This document shows positions 37,286-51,625 of a stretch of DNA of 64,000 bases, piece after piece. Every line of letters begins with the position of its first letter. Positions within the stretch are counted from its first letter, which is position 1. Below the pieces are notes generated by a model that ran no database searches, was not told where the DNA came from, and saw nothing but the letters and a program-made list of their open reading frames with translations. The translations under genes were made by a program, and so were the position numbers. This DNA comes from Neodontobutis hainanensis (taxonomy: Eukaryota > Chordata > Actinopteri > Gobiiformes > Odontobutidae): positions 1 to 64,000 of the forward strand of contig JALDNG010001336.1 of NCBI GenBank assembly GCA_024349245.1. The letters run 5' to 3'.

Positions 37286-40200
37286 ATCACTTCAAATCAA
37301 ATAACGAGATTTATAATTGATGAATTTCGATAAATATGTTTTAAAAATCTTGAAAATGAATGTAATTAAATAGATCAAAAAATATTTGATTTGTTTTCGA
37401 GATTAAATTATTCTAAGATGTATTTATAGAAACTCGATTCGTTTAAATTTGTAAAATTTCGAATATTATTGACACATTGAATCTTGATTATATAATCTAA
37501 AAAAGGCTGTATTAAATTTGATAGATTTAAAAACTTGTCAAATTTATCATACAAATTCAGATACTCTATATTTATTTAACAACGCTTATATTAGGTCGAA
37601 TGTTAATTTTTAAAAAAATCAAATCTAAATTAGAATAGATATTATGAGATTTGCATTGTCATTCTGAATATTGTCAAGATTTGATAAATTTCAAATTTTA
37701 TCTCCATAAGTGTGCTGGTTAAGTTAAAGTTAAATTACGTTGATCAGTATGATTTATTATTGTCATTAAAAATTTTTCTCGCTATCTATAAAAAATACTA
37801 TGCATCAAATGATTAAACTGAAAAAATTTATTTAATATATATCTTATTTAATGCTTTTAAGATGTGTAAAAGCATATAAAACTCTCGAATAAAGATAAAA
37901 TAATTTTTATCTTAAATCCGTTTAAATTTTATTAATCATGATTTTGAGCGATTTATATTTAGTATTTTTTGTGATTTATATTTATTTTTTAAGAAAGAAG
38001 TTATTATAATATTAAATATATGAAAATTGATCATTTTTATCAAGACAAAAATACAGTAATGAGATCTTTTTTGGATGTAAAATTTTTAATTTTCCATGAT
38101 TATTTGTAAAGTTAAATTGATTTGTAGATATCCAATATATTAAATTCCTGTGTCAAAAAATTAATTTTTATATGTTTCATAATTCACTATATTTTTAATG
38201 AAATTAATTTTTAAATTGTCATTATATATTTATCAGATTCGTTATATCTTAAAAATATGTATCACGCTTACTCAAAATGTATTATTTCTTTGATGATTTT
38301 ATTTTCTAAAAATTTACAATATCATTCCCATTTCGTTTGAAAAATATGATTTACAATTAGTTAAAACTGTGTATTAATTTGTTACGAATATATCACATTT
38401 TTTCTTTTTTAATTTTTTTAAATTACCAATTATATAAGAGAAATATTTGAATGTGTAAAAAATAGTATGACTGTAAATCATAATTTTAGAATATTTTATA
38501 ATTCTTTATCTAACACAAATTTAAAATATTTTCAAGTTAAAATTTTAAAATATTTAACTGTTTTATACTTTCTTAACATGTGAATAACATTTCATGAATA
38601 TAAATGTATTACAGTGAACAAAAAACATATTTGGAATAAATAACACACAAATTTTATGCTTTTAAACATAGAACAATTTAATAAAAATAATTTTACTTTT
38701 TAAACTATATGAATTTATTCAATTAATATGTATAAGAGCCTATAAGATTAAATTGTTTTTAAACTTAGGCATTATAAGTTTGTAAATTTTAACTAATTTA
38801 TTAAATATATTATTTATCGGAATAAATCATCAAATTATTTTCATCATTATTTTCATGAAAATATGACTTTATATTTACAAATGAGGTATTTTAACACTAA
38901 AATTTTAATAAAAATTATTATTTATTAAATTATGAAATAACATTTATATATCAGTTATTTAAATTTTTCTAAACTTAATTTTCTTTACAAGCTTTTAAAA
39001 AAATGCTTAACGATATGTCTCTAAAATTTTTACATATTTTTATTTATATCAAACCTATCTTTTAATGCAATTATATTTTGAAAAATCAATAAAAAATGAT
39101 AAATATCAGATTTATATAAATCAATATAGTTTAGAAATCGAGATCTTTTATGATAGCAAAATTTAAACATATACGTTCACACAACAACTATTATTACGAA
39201 TGAACGCCATTTTAAGGTATAACTGTCTTTAAAATCATATTGAAAATTGATTATCTGAAAATTAAAAACAATAAAATTTTAACTCATTGAGACGTATCAT
39301 TGATAAATTGAATGAAAATATACACAATACAGTCAAAACATTAATTATTGTTTATTATTCTTTCGATATGATACTCACACTATCATTTTGAATAATAAAC
39401 GATCTGTCAAATATTTATCTTAGAAAGGTTGTGTTTATAAATATTATGATCTGGTGTTATCTCTCATTTTTATAACTATTCTTAAAAGAAAAATTATGTT
39501 AAATTTCATTTTTTAAGGAGTATAATTTTACAATGGCAGAAAAATTATTTTTATGATCATAGGTTTTATTTTTTATTTCAGAAATAGACATTTCAAAATA
39601 AAAATTAACACAAGTTAAACATTTTTATTTATATTCTAAGAAAGAAAATATTTTAAATAAAAAATTGATGTTTTAAATATACGTTAGAAATATTTTCAAT
39701 TTTCATTGAAAATTTATGATATGAATTAATTGTGAATATACAAATAAGTTAGTTCTTCATTTAAGTTGAAGTATGAAAACTTAAATAATTTTAAAAGTAC
39801 AGAACACTTTATACTATGACATGAAATCTTTTTTGTTTAAAAATATAAAAATTGAAAAATTAGTTATTTAACCTTATAAAAATATTTCAAGAAATATTTG
39901 ATTATATGTTATATTCATTATTATTTCATGAAAAAGAGCTTTTTTGATAAATCTGATTTATTAATAATCTGGATGCATATTTTGGTGTTTTATCCTTACT
40001 GATAATAATAGATAAATATTTAAGTCTTAATGAAAAATTAAATATTTCAGAGATAATATATACCAAATTCTACATGTTTATTTTAAAGGTTTAGATTATC
40101 CAAATATGAGAATTAAATATCTTTATTCATGATAAAATGATAAAAATTAATGTTGTAATTTTCTTAAAACATAAAATATATCATTTATAGTTCATGATAT

Positions 40201-43200
40201 TCATATTAAATAATGTAAATCATAAAATTTTAAATATTTTTTAATAAATAACTTATGTTATATTATCCAGAAACATACTTCTAGAATCAATTCTTCAACA
40301 ATTAATCCATGTTATTTTATATGTTAATAATATGAATATATCTATTGATATAATTAGGGTTAGCTATTAAATAATTATTATATTAATAGCCATTAAATAA
40401 TAATTATTCTCAAATTTTTATGCTTGTAATATCGCTTTAAAAATTGATGTAATTTAATTTGTTTATATTATAAATTTTTGTATTTTGAGAATTTTTAAAG
40501 GATAAGAATCTATTGTTTCAATATAAGGAAAAATCAAACATGAAATAAAAATGTTAGAATATTAAATAAAGTTAATTTCAATATTTCTGTGGTTAAGTTT
40601 TACAAAAATACGACAAAGAAAGACTACTTTGTTAAAAAATAATAGTTAAATTATTTTCCATGAATAAAAAAGTGGTGATATCTCAATTAAATTATAAATA
40701 TAACAACATTGATAAAGACAAATGATATTGAGATCAGTATGTGATGATTAATTATTAAAATTTTTGTTTAAATCACCCTAAATCAGCGAATAAAGTGTAA
40801 TAACGATTACTCTATATACAATGAAAATACATTTTCTTTGAATATTCTTCAATATTGCATAAAGAATAGATTTAAATTATATAATCATGATACTTTAAAT
40901 ATTTATTTCATTAAGTTTATTTCATAAATTGTAATTTTAAAGATTATTTCTTATCTTAGTATATTTCAAAATATACTAAGATAATGTTCATAAATATTTT
41001 GAATATTACATAAAACAATGATTGTGAATCAATATTATAAAAGGATATACTCAAGGATTATATCTAAATATTTTTTAGATGATTTTATGATATGTCAAAA
41101 GATAACGATAAAAAGAATTAAACTATTTAATTTATTTAAGATACATTTACACGCATCTGCATTTATAAATAATCAAATTATCACGCGATAATAAAACGCC
41201 TTTTTATTTTTAAATAAAGGAATAAAATATAATTTTAAATCTTGCAAATGATAACTTAATATTTAAAAAATAAAATGTTTGAAATTTGACATGGTTTAAT
41301 CATATTTAATTAAATTATTTCTCTAAATTTAGATATTTATTATTTAATTCAAAAATATATTCGTTCTATTTTATTATGTATTAAATTTTTTACTGTCAGA
41401 TTTGGTATAATATATTTCTTGATTAAATATTATAACTGAAAATACAGGTTTAAGGTGAAAAATGAGTGTGATTTTCTTATTAACACGAAATCTAGATTTT
41501 AAATAGAGAAATAATATTATTTGCAGTCATTATTTGATTGATTTGTATGAAAATAAGATATTATTATATCGAAGATAAACATTCTGATTTGTGATATTAA
41601 ACAATAATTTGATCAGAAACCTAAAAATGTTTTAATATATATCTATATTTTAAAGAGTTTATAACCAATTCTATATTATTGAATTTAATATGACAAATAT
41701 AAAAACATAAAACTATACTAAAATGAGTAAAATACATTTATAAATTAAATGAAATGTTATCTATTTAATAACTGATGAAATTTATTTAATTCATAATTGA
41801 GAAATCTTAAAGTTAATATACTAAATAATTTTATTCAAAATTTAAAGCTAAAAGTATTTCTGAACATTATATAATTTAAAAGAATAATTCTTAATTAATT
41901 GATTTTTAATAAGTAAATATGGAAAAAATATTTTATTTAAATGTTTATAGTCATTAATATAGAAATTTTTTGTTAAACGAGATTCTAGGTTACAACTATT
42001 TTAATATTATTCTTTAAAATACTTTGAATTCATTCAGTTGGCATTATCTTTATAAATTTATTGTCCATTTTATAAAATAACATTTTAGAACACTGAAAAT
42101 TATTAATTTAATTATTCAAACCTCATTTTATATATAATAAATAAATATTTATCTTAATTTTGTAAAGCTATTTTAACGATTAAACAGATATAATGTGAAT
42201 TTTTGCATCATAAAAATATTTAAAATTATAAATACTGATTATAACTTATGAGTTTTTTATTTTTATAATCTAAGAAAACCTAATCACCTTAATTATTAAA
42301 AGTAATGATAAAAAATAGGCCTTGTTTATTTCACAATAATAAAAAATAATTTATGATAAATTTTATTTTTATTTTACATGTAGAATCTCGTTTTGATTCA
42401 TTTTAATATTTAAACTATCAACCATAATTATTATTATGTTATTTTTTGTCACAAAGATATTGTATGAGCCAATATATATTAAAAGATTTTTTAAGAACGA
42501 GTTAGAAATCACAAAACATATGTGAGAAAATTTCAAAGGAGGATAATAAACATAATTCTGATATGTTAATAGACTGTCGAATTAAACTCATTTTATTCAT
42601 AAAAAAATATATTTATCAGTTTATCGTATTAAACACATCAAAAGACTTTAATATTTATCTTTATAGTTTTAAATTACATGATAATAAATGTATATTAACT
42701 TAATGTATGACTATTAACTGTATTTTAGATAATAAAATAATTTATTCATCTTAATCTTATATATATTTCATGAAGATATTTTCAATCAAATATATAATAA
42801 ATACATTTAAAAATACAAGACTGATACTGACATTTATATTTTATATTATAAAATATTAATTTTATAATGGTTAACTTAAAAAATCTTTATATATTTAAAA
42901 ACTTTTAAATAATATAATGATAAAAATTTACTTTTTCATTTAACTTTAATTGTCTATTTATTAAATAAACGAAAATAAAATATATATATATATAATACAA
43001 ATATATTCCAATTAAGAAAATGCTTTATTCCAGAATTATGCATATAAAATTTTTAGTGTAGCTATTTAAAAGATCAATTTTTAACTTTAACAGTTTAAAA
43101 CATAAGTTTTCACATCAATCGTTATTTTAATGAAATAAAATGAGATTCTTAGTTTTTTATGATGAATATCTTTGATTTTATTCGATTTCAAGAGGAATTC

Positions 43201-44904
43201 TCTTTAAAATGATAAATAATATATTTATTAATTTTAAATCTGTTTTTGAAAACATAACAGTTAGATGTTAAATACAAAATACTAAAATATGATTTTTTAT
43301 ACAATTTATATTTAAATATTGTAATCATGTTGATAAAATAGAAATCTAAAAGATATTAAAACTATTTTCATTATCGATGTTTGAGACCATTTAATAATAA
43401 GATTATCGTTTAATCTACCTAAAAATTCAAAATATAAATCGATAAATTAATAATTTCTTTTTACTGTTTGAGGAATAAATTTGAAATATTCAAAAAATAA
43501 CGGAAATAATTTTTATTAAAAGAAGTAATTGATTCTAAAATCTTTTTTTAACGAATTGACTTAATTATCTATATTCACAATTTTTAACTAATTTAAAAAT
43601 ATTAATTATTATGTGATGGGAAAGAGAGTTATTTTATAAAAATATTTTCAAAATAAGTTTAGCCGAATCTGATATTATTGATGTGTATAAATTAAGTTTG
43701 TTTTAAGTAATAAATTAGAATTTTAATATTTTTAATTCTATTAAAAATTCATTTAAATGTATTAAATTTTACGTGAACTGATCAATTATTCTTTGATTAA
43801 TCAAAATTTCATGTTTTAAAATATATTATCTAACACAAAGTATTAAAAAATACTTATTTAACGAAATACATGAAACGATAACATTATATATGGTTAACTC
43901 TTTCTATCTCAAAAATAATTTAATTCTGACACCATCAAATAATGATAAAGATTTATCGGTAAATTAGATAAATTAGTTATCCCTTTTTCATTCACCTAAA
44001 AATTTTATGGTTATTCATAAAAGTAATAATTATATTAATAGCCTTAGTTGATTATAACTAATACAAATAAATTCACATTAAATATCGTTTTAAGAATCAA
44101 TTAAACAACTAAATAACTTAATCATTTTTAATTTTTTATTTACTGAGTCAGGTTAATTTATACATGTATTAATTTTGAAAATCTAATTATGCTTGTTTTT
44201 AAATGCTTATACTTGTTAAGATAATTCATATTTTTTACAAAATTTATAAAGCAAAATGTATTGATCTTAAGATCTATCAAAATAATATTAGTTATAAACA
44301 TAATAATCTTATTTCAAAAATAATGAATTAATGAGGAAATTAAATTATTTTAATAAATACAAATAAATTTTAATTTTGCATTCTTGTGATAAAAAATTAT
44401 ATAAATATAAATTATGGTTTTAAAAATATTTACGAAAAAGTTTTTAATTATTAAAATGTATAAATAATAGTTACAATATATAAATATAATATAAAAAGTT
44501 ATATGTTGATGATAGTTACATTATAAAATTTTGAACTTCGCTCATATTAAAATTTAATATGTATATTAAATAATATGATCTTTATAATTTATTTATGATG
44601 ACATAAATTGATTTTTAATATAATGTAAAATTAAATTTATAATATTATTATTTATTGCATGTTTTAATAAATTTACCACTACTTTAAACTATTAAAATTG
44701 AAAAAAGTGTAATAAAGTTAATATATTTAAAATAAATCATAAAACAATAAATTAATGAAACACATTTTATAAAGAACCAGATATTAATAAAAATACGTAG
44801 ATTGATTGATAAAGCAATTTGTTTTAGATATTGACATTATCTTGATCTCGCAAATAAAAATATCTTATTTTTATTTAAATAAATATGAAATGTGACGAAT
44901 AATA
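37286..44904. other. Gene desert between the two duplicated blocks
   Basis: No gene or RNA recognised. Small GC-elevated spots occur at about 39,175-39,240 and 41,145-41,200 without a usable open frame. A perfect hairpin at 40.95 kb and a (TA)7 run at 42,981-42,994 are the only structures I can point to. Confidence 0.55.
40951..40984. repeat. Perfect 34-nt hairpin
   Basis: Arms TTATCTTAGTATATTT (40,951-40,966) and AAATATACTAAGATAA (40,969-40,984) are fully complementary across a 2-nt spacer. A 16-bp perfect arm with almost no loop, including two G-C pairs, is well above what I expect by chance at this composition. There is no gene beside it for which it could be a terminator. It may be a scar of template switching. 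Confidence 0.85.
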
Positions 44905-47900
44905 TTAAAATATATAACATTTAAACAAAACAGATATCTTGTAAGCATTCCTTCAATTATTTTTAACATAAAATTGATTTATCATATTTCATATGATAAA
45001 ATAAAAAAGAAAATCTTAAATATTTTATTTATTATTTTAATGATGATTAACTCATTCTATCATATAAAGCGATTTTCTTACTTTTTAAAAATATTATTCT
45101 GAACTATGAAAAAATAAAACACTTTGTCAGAAGATCTTTTCAATAACGTTCAAGTAAAATAAATATTCGTTTAACAATATTCAATATAATTGAAATTAAT
45201 CATTAAATTTTTGATTATAAAATATATACACTCATGTAAAGAAATGAATTCAAAATTGAATAAAAAATAACTTTCAAAAGTCATTATAATTATCTGTGTA
45301 AATTATAATTATATATTAGACAAAAAATTATCATAATATGTAAAGATAAAATTGTTTTGAGGTTTAAACAAATTGGATAAATTTTAGGTGATTTATTGTT
45401 AAATGACATATTCTATTTTTACATCTGAGAGACCAAAATTGTAATGAAAATTAAAGAACTTTATAATTATTTTATTACCAAAAATTTAACTCGAATTTTA
45501 TCTTAAAAATAATGTTCATTTTTTTAAAAGTATAAAATTTTATAAATTGATAATTATTAACCAAAAAATACAGAAATAAATTGTTATTTAAAATGATTTT
45601 TAACATATTAGTGTTTTTTAATTGACTAAAACTTTAAAAATATAAGTATGGTTTGAAACTAAACATAAATCAAATATTCATATGAAATTATTTTCAGGAA
45701 AACATTAAATGTAGTTATTTGCGTATGCTATTATTTATAAAATAAGAATGACAGTCTAAATCATATTTGATCAAATCATACAAAAATAAAACTAAATATA
45801 TTATAATTTTTATAATATAGAATGTTTAAACATTATAAAAGTCACTATATTTTCGTTTATAAGTAATTGAGATTTTATCAAAAATATTTTCTAAGATTTT
45901 AGTAAATCAAGGTTTATTAAGATATAATAAATGATGAAAATTTTAATTTATAAATACTCCTAAAAACGATTAAATAAGTAAAAAATTATTTGATCTGTTT
46001 GTGTCTAATCATATTATAAAATAATAGTTGATAATACTAATTCAAAAAAAATAATAATCACTTTTTCTAATATTCTAAACCCAAATATAATAAAACCATA
46101 ATTTTCTTATTGTATGAATATGTATAGATTGAATTAATATAATGAAATATATTAAATGACGACGTTTGATATATTTATGAAAGATAAATCAAAATATTTA
46201 AAACAAACGTTTATTTAAAAGATATTAAAATTTTATAATTTTTCATTCTAAAATATATTTAACTTATTAGAATTATAAAATAAAAATATACTCATTAAAA
46301 AATTCAATTTATTTCAATTTATAATGTAGCTTTAATAAATCACTTTTAAAATAGACGTATTAACTATTGAATGATACAAAATCATTTAATTCTCATTGTC
46401 TCAATATTCACAATTATAATTGAATTTCATAATACATGATTTTTACAGCTGTTTCACAATTTAAATAATAATTCGATTAATATCAGACATAAAATTATTT
46501 TTTGATTCTCACACTTTTAAAATAATAAATATTTAACAAGATAATAAATAAAACTTATCAGATAAGATTAAAATCATTGAAATATACATATTTATGAACA
46601 TTAAACTATTAATTATTTTAAAATTAGATTTCACATTTTATAGATATACATTTTAAATATCTTTAAATTGAATAATTTTAAAAAATAATAATTAAATCAT
46701 AGATAATTGCCATCTGAAATAAATTAATCATGTTGTTAAAATTTTAAAAAATTAATTTTTTTTAATTCTTTAAATAGATCATTATTATTATCATAAATTA
46801 ACCATTGATTTTAAACGAGATTAATTTTATGGACGAAATACTTTATCTAAAAATACACAAGATTATCTAATATGAACAAATATTTATTTTGTTTAAATTG
46901 AATTTAAATAACTCAATTATATCCTTCATTAACATATTTATAATTGCTGTTTAAGCACAATCATTGAAATTTATTGTTTTTTAAGATCGAATCCACAAAA
47001 GTATTTATATCTATGACAAATTCGAAATAGTAATATTATTTTAAAATAATTTCGAATAAACGAACATATATTATGTTTAATTTAATTGATAAATCATTTT
47101 TTAGAACTATAAATTACATATAATTTATCAATTGATCTGGTGATTGATTTTATCAATATTAAACTTAAATTAATAATCGTATTTTATTTGTCAAAATTCT
47201 GTTTTAAAATATAAATAAATATAAACGTATCATTTTTATACAAAAGTAAAAAAATTTGAAAAAGGTTTAACTTTTATAATTTGATTAGTTAATAATCTAT
47301 CATGATGAAAATTTTTTTAATTTTTAGCCATTTATTAAAAATTAAAATTAATATTCAATCTGTCGATAATAAATAAAAATTAAATAATTTTATTATCGTC
47401 TGTTTAAAATAATCAATTTTAATATTTGAAAGTACAAAATTTATTCATGTATCAAATCAAATAAATATAATTTATAAAACATCAAATTTAATAAGATCAG
47501 TTACAGCATAAACAAATCACTTACATTTTTAATTTATTTCGTGTTTAATATTTAAATTATTTACGGATAATTGTCATTATTCATCTATATATATAAATAT
47601 TAGTTATTACGCATTTTAAGATATTTATACCATTTATTTACTTCGAAATCAAATTGTGTTTCATTTATTTTATGTTTTAAAGATTGTGTTTTACAAAGAC
47701 ATAAACCGTTTTATGAACTGAATTTATTTTTTCTTTTGTGTAACGTCCATAGATACCGTATTTACATTTTAGATATTATTTTATAATTTATTCTTAAACT
47801 AGTAAATCGTAGCTAAATTATTTTAAATATGCATGAAGATATAATACTTCATTTTTATATTTTTTCATGAAAATTAGAGGTATATTTATGCCCATTTTTA

Positions 47901-50084
47901 GCAAATATATTCTGTCAAAATAAGTGTTTTAATAATTTTTTTGTTTATAAGAATTTGACGATGTGTATACAAAAGCTGAATGACAGTATTTTGTGATATA
48001 ATTGATAAAATATACAAAAAGAATTAAAATGAGAACTATTCATTTATTATTTGTGTTATAAACAGAAAATAACGATTTTGATAAAAAAGTTAAATTCAAA
48101 ATATATAATATTTATTTCTGATTTTTTAGAAATAGAAAGATATATGATATGTTTGTTGAATACATTGGTTTTAAACGATTTACATAATATTTTTAATAAT
48201 TTTTTCACAATCTGTTTAACGATCTTTTTGTTATTTATGTAAATTAAAATGGTCGTAATTTATTCTATAATATTATAATATGTGAATTTTATTCGAAAAT
48301 AATTTCTTACAATAAAAAGAGTTATTTATAATTTAAAATTCATTTTTATCAGAATAACTTTTGAATTTAACTTTACAACATTTTTAGAAAATTAAAATAA
48401 TACTCATCTTGATCAATCAAAATAAACTTATTATAATTTGACTTAAATGAAAAACGTTAATCATATAATTTTGAATATTGATGAATAAGTTAAAATAGTT
48501 AATTTTAGAAGAATAAATTCGATAGATAAACACAAAAAATTTTATAGGACTAAATTCTTCACAGAGAGAAACATCTTTGATATAAAATATATTTAATATG
48601 ATAGTATTTGTCTGATAATCCTCATTTCAAATATTAAAATTAATATGTCTAGATATTAACTTCAATTCTCTCAAATGCATTTGATAACATTCTTTTAATT
48701 TTTAATAAAAAATTAATATAATTTTAAAAATTCTTATAGAATATAATTATTTTGTTTTTAAGTTCAAAAATTTTGATATAAAATTTTATTCACTTCCACA
48801 TTCATTTTCTCATAATGAAACTATAAAATCTTTACTTTATTGATCAATAACGATTTTAAAAATCACTTCAAGAATTATTTGATAATACTATGAATCCTCG
48901 AAAAATAGTATTTTATATTTGTTCGTGAAGTATATAGGTATAATGTGGATATGATATTTAAATTATGATCGTATCTGAATGAAGGCAAATTTTAAAATTG
49001 ATTATCTCATACAATTATTCATTTAAAATATAGCATCAATTATCATTTAAAGATTTATCAAAGTTAATTAAACTAATTTTTAAAAATATCATATATTTTT
49101 ATTTGATAAAATTTTTAATGTTTAAATCTAAATAAAATGTTTATTTCGTTTTATATATTATAAACAAATAACGTATTTAAAATTACACATATATTAAAAA
49201 AATAAAATAATATAAATAATTGTTATTATAAAAATAAATGTCTAAAATTAAAATGATAAATTTTTTATAAAGATCATTTTATAACTATCTGTATAATTTT
49301 TGATTTATCTCAATATAAAAGCATTTTCAATTAACATAAATGCAATTATATAATATTCTTGTATTTTATTTATTTATGAAAACAATAAAAGTTCTTTTGG
49401 CCACTTGAAAATATATCTAAATTGGATTCACATATTATAGGAAATATCACACTCAATTATTACTATATTTTAATTGTATTTTACATTAATATGATGGAGG
49501 TGATTATCTATTATAAAATTTGCTCGATAATTGTTTAATACATACCATTAATGAGCATAATATTTTAGAATTGAAATCATTAAGATTATCTTGAATATAT
49601 GATTTAATATTTCATTTATTATAATAGTATATTGAAATGTCTTGATATATTTATTAATTAATAAATTCAACTAATTAAAAGTGATTTGGAGTTCTATGCA
49701 CTTTACTAAAATTATTATATCAGATATAAACAACGACCATTTTTTAAACATGATAAATTTTAATTTATTGCATATTAAGAATCTCGAATATATATTTTTA
49801 ATATTCACTTTTAAAGAATTAAATCTCAAATTGTTTAATAGAATAATGAAAATCTTTAAATAAGTATTCAACTAATTTATATCATTTATGAATATTAAAT
49901 TCTTCTAATTGAATATAATGCTTCAATGAAAAATTTTAGTAGGATCAGTATTAAAATTTGATATTTTAATATCATTCAGCTTGTTTTAAAATATCTTTTC
50001 ATCATAAAACTTCTTTGATTAAATTAGATATATTTTCGAAATTAAGATCTTTAGCAATTTGATGATTTTATTAAATAAAAATAA

Positions 50085-50460
50085 TTAATCTAATTTATAT
50101 CATCTTGTTCAGTGGATAAAAGATTCCTTTTCTCTTTATAAATTGAGTCTGTTTATAATTGACTGACTTTGAAAAAGAACTATTTAAAAATATAAATTAA
50201 TATTTTATAAAATAATCAATATTAAAATTTTAGTAATTATTTATTTATTTGATTTTTTTGTATGATATAAATTATTTAATATAAAGTGATGTAATTTTTA
50301 AATGATAAATTCCTATGTTCTATCTTATCAGAAATTGATTTATTTAAATATATTTTTAACGAAAATTTATAATTTTAAATTATATATAAAATAAATAAAA
50401 ATATAAATTATTACAAAGTTCTATATGATTTCTTATAAAAATATGTGTATAATATCACTT
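50085..50460. repeat. Internal tandem duplication, first unit
   Basis: Aligns with 51,245-51,625 at a spacing of 1,156-1,164 bases. Shared landmarks: ATCTAATTTAT at 50,088 and 51,248; ATTGAGTC at 50,142 and 51,298; CTATGTTCTATCTTAT at 50,313 and 51,477. The left long-duplication copy has a single version (about 5.28-5.6 kb). Confidence 0.65.
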
Positions 50461-51244
50461 ATATAATATCTTTATTTAATGTTTTATTATATTTTTAAAG
50501 ATTAATATTGTATTCACTCAAGGCTATCTATTCAAAATTAATATATAGATTTTTTTTTTATGAAAAACAAATAAATTTTCTTTAAATATTAAATATTCTG
50601 AAAATATATTTTATTAAAAATACACATTTTGAAATCTTTTAACTTTAAAATATTAATATGAATTTTATTTTCTTAATTTTCAAAAATTTTAACTATGTTT
50701 AGTATAAATTTCGTAATATATTTCATTTGAAAATCAAAAGATTTTTTATTATAATACAACATTATGTTAAAGTATATAGAATTAAAAATTTATATTCTTT
50801 CTAAATAATATTCTTAAAAAAATAATGATTTATTTTTAATAACATTTTAGAAATCCAAATTATAGAATTTAAATACACGAAATTTAAAACATAAATTTTA
50901 ATTCACATCTTTTAAAATTATCGAATACTGTATATTTTGTATTCACTTTTAAATATAATTATTTAAATTTAAAATAATTTAAAATTAAAGAAGCTAAATT
51001 AGATATTTAATAATCATATATAAATAATAATTAATGTTATTCTAATAATATATTTTAACATGAAACTTTATCTCTATGACTGTAAAAAATAGTGATAATT
51101 TTTTAATACATAAATGTTTTTTACATTATTCATATTGATATATTATCATTTGACTTCAATGTATTTATTAGTTAAGAAGATTTAAATAGATTTTATTATT
51201 AATATAAATATTTTAACACAAATTATAATTTAAATAAAAATAAT

Positions 51245-51625
51245 AATATCTAATTTATTTCATTTGATAAATATGACTAATAAAATTTATTTTTTAGATT
51301 GAGTCCATATAATTGACTGGATCACTTGAATATAAAATATGAATAAAAATATTTTTAATGATATTTTATCAAAATATTTATCAAATTAAAATTTTAGTAA
51401 TGATAGATTTATGAGGTTTTAAGAAATATAAATTACTTAAATATAATCGTGGTAGTACATATACAGTGATAAAATTCTATGTTCTATCTTATTAAATTAT
51501 ATTTAATCCAATATTTTAATTGATAATCATTTAGATATATATTATTTCAAAATACCAAATAATTTATGTACTATTAACTAAAATTTAATCGAGCTTATAA
51601 GTTTGTTTTATGTCTCTATAAAAAA
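51245..51625. repeat. Internal tandem duplication, second unit
   Basis: Partner of 50,085-50,460. Its right part matches the left copy (about 5,440-5,640) better than the first unit does, at an offset of about 46,010 instead of 44,840. This is what is expected if a unit of about 1.16 kb was duplicated in tandem after the long duplication formed. Confidence 0.65.

Noticed and set aside
48051..48242. 63-codon plus-strand open frame
   Set aside because: The matching left-copy sequence at about 3.18-3.37 kb has in-frame stops.
49671..49871. Overlapping open frames on both strands
   Set aside because: Both lie in duplicated DNA whose left copy (about 4.82-5.01 kb) is interrupted in these frames.
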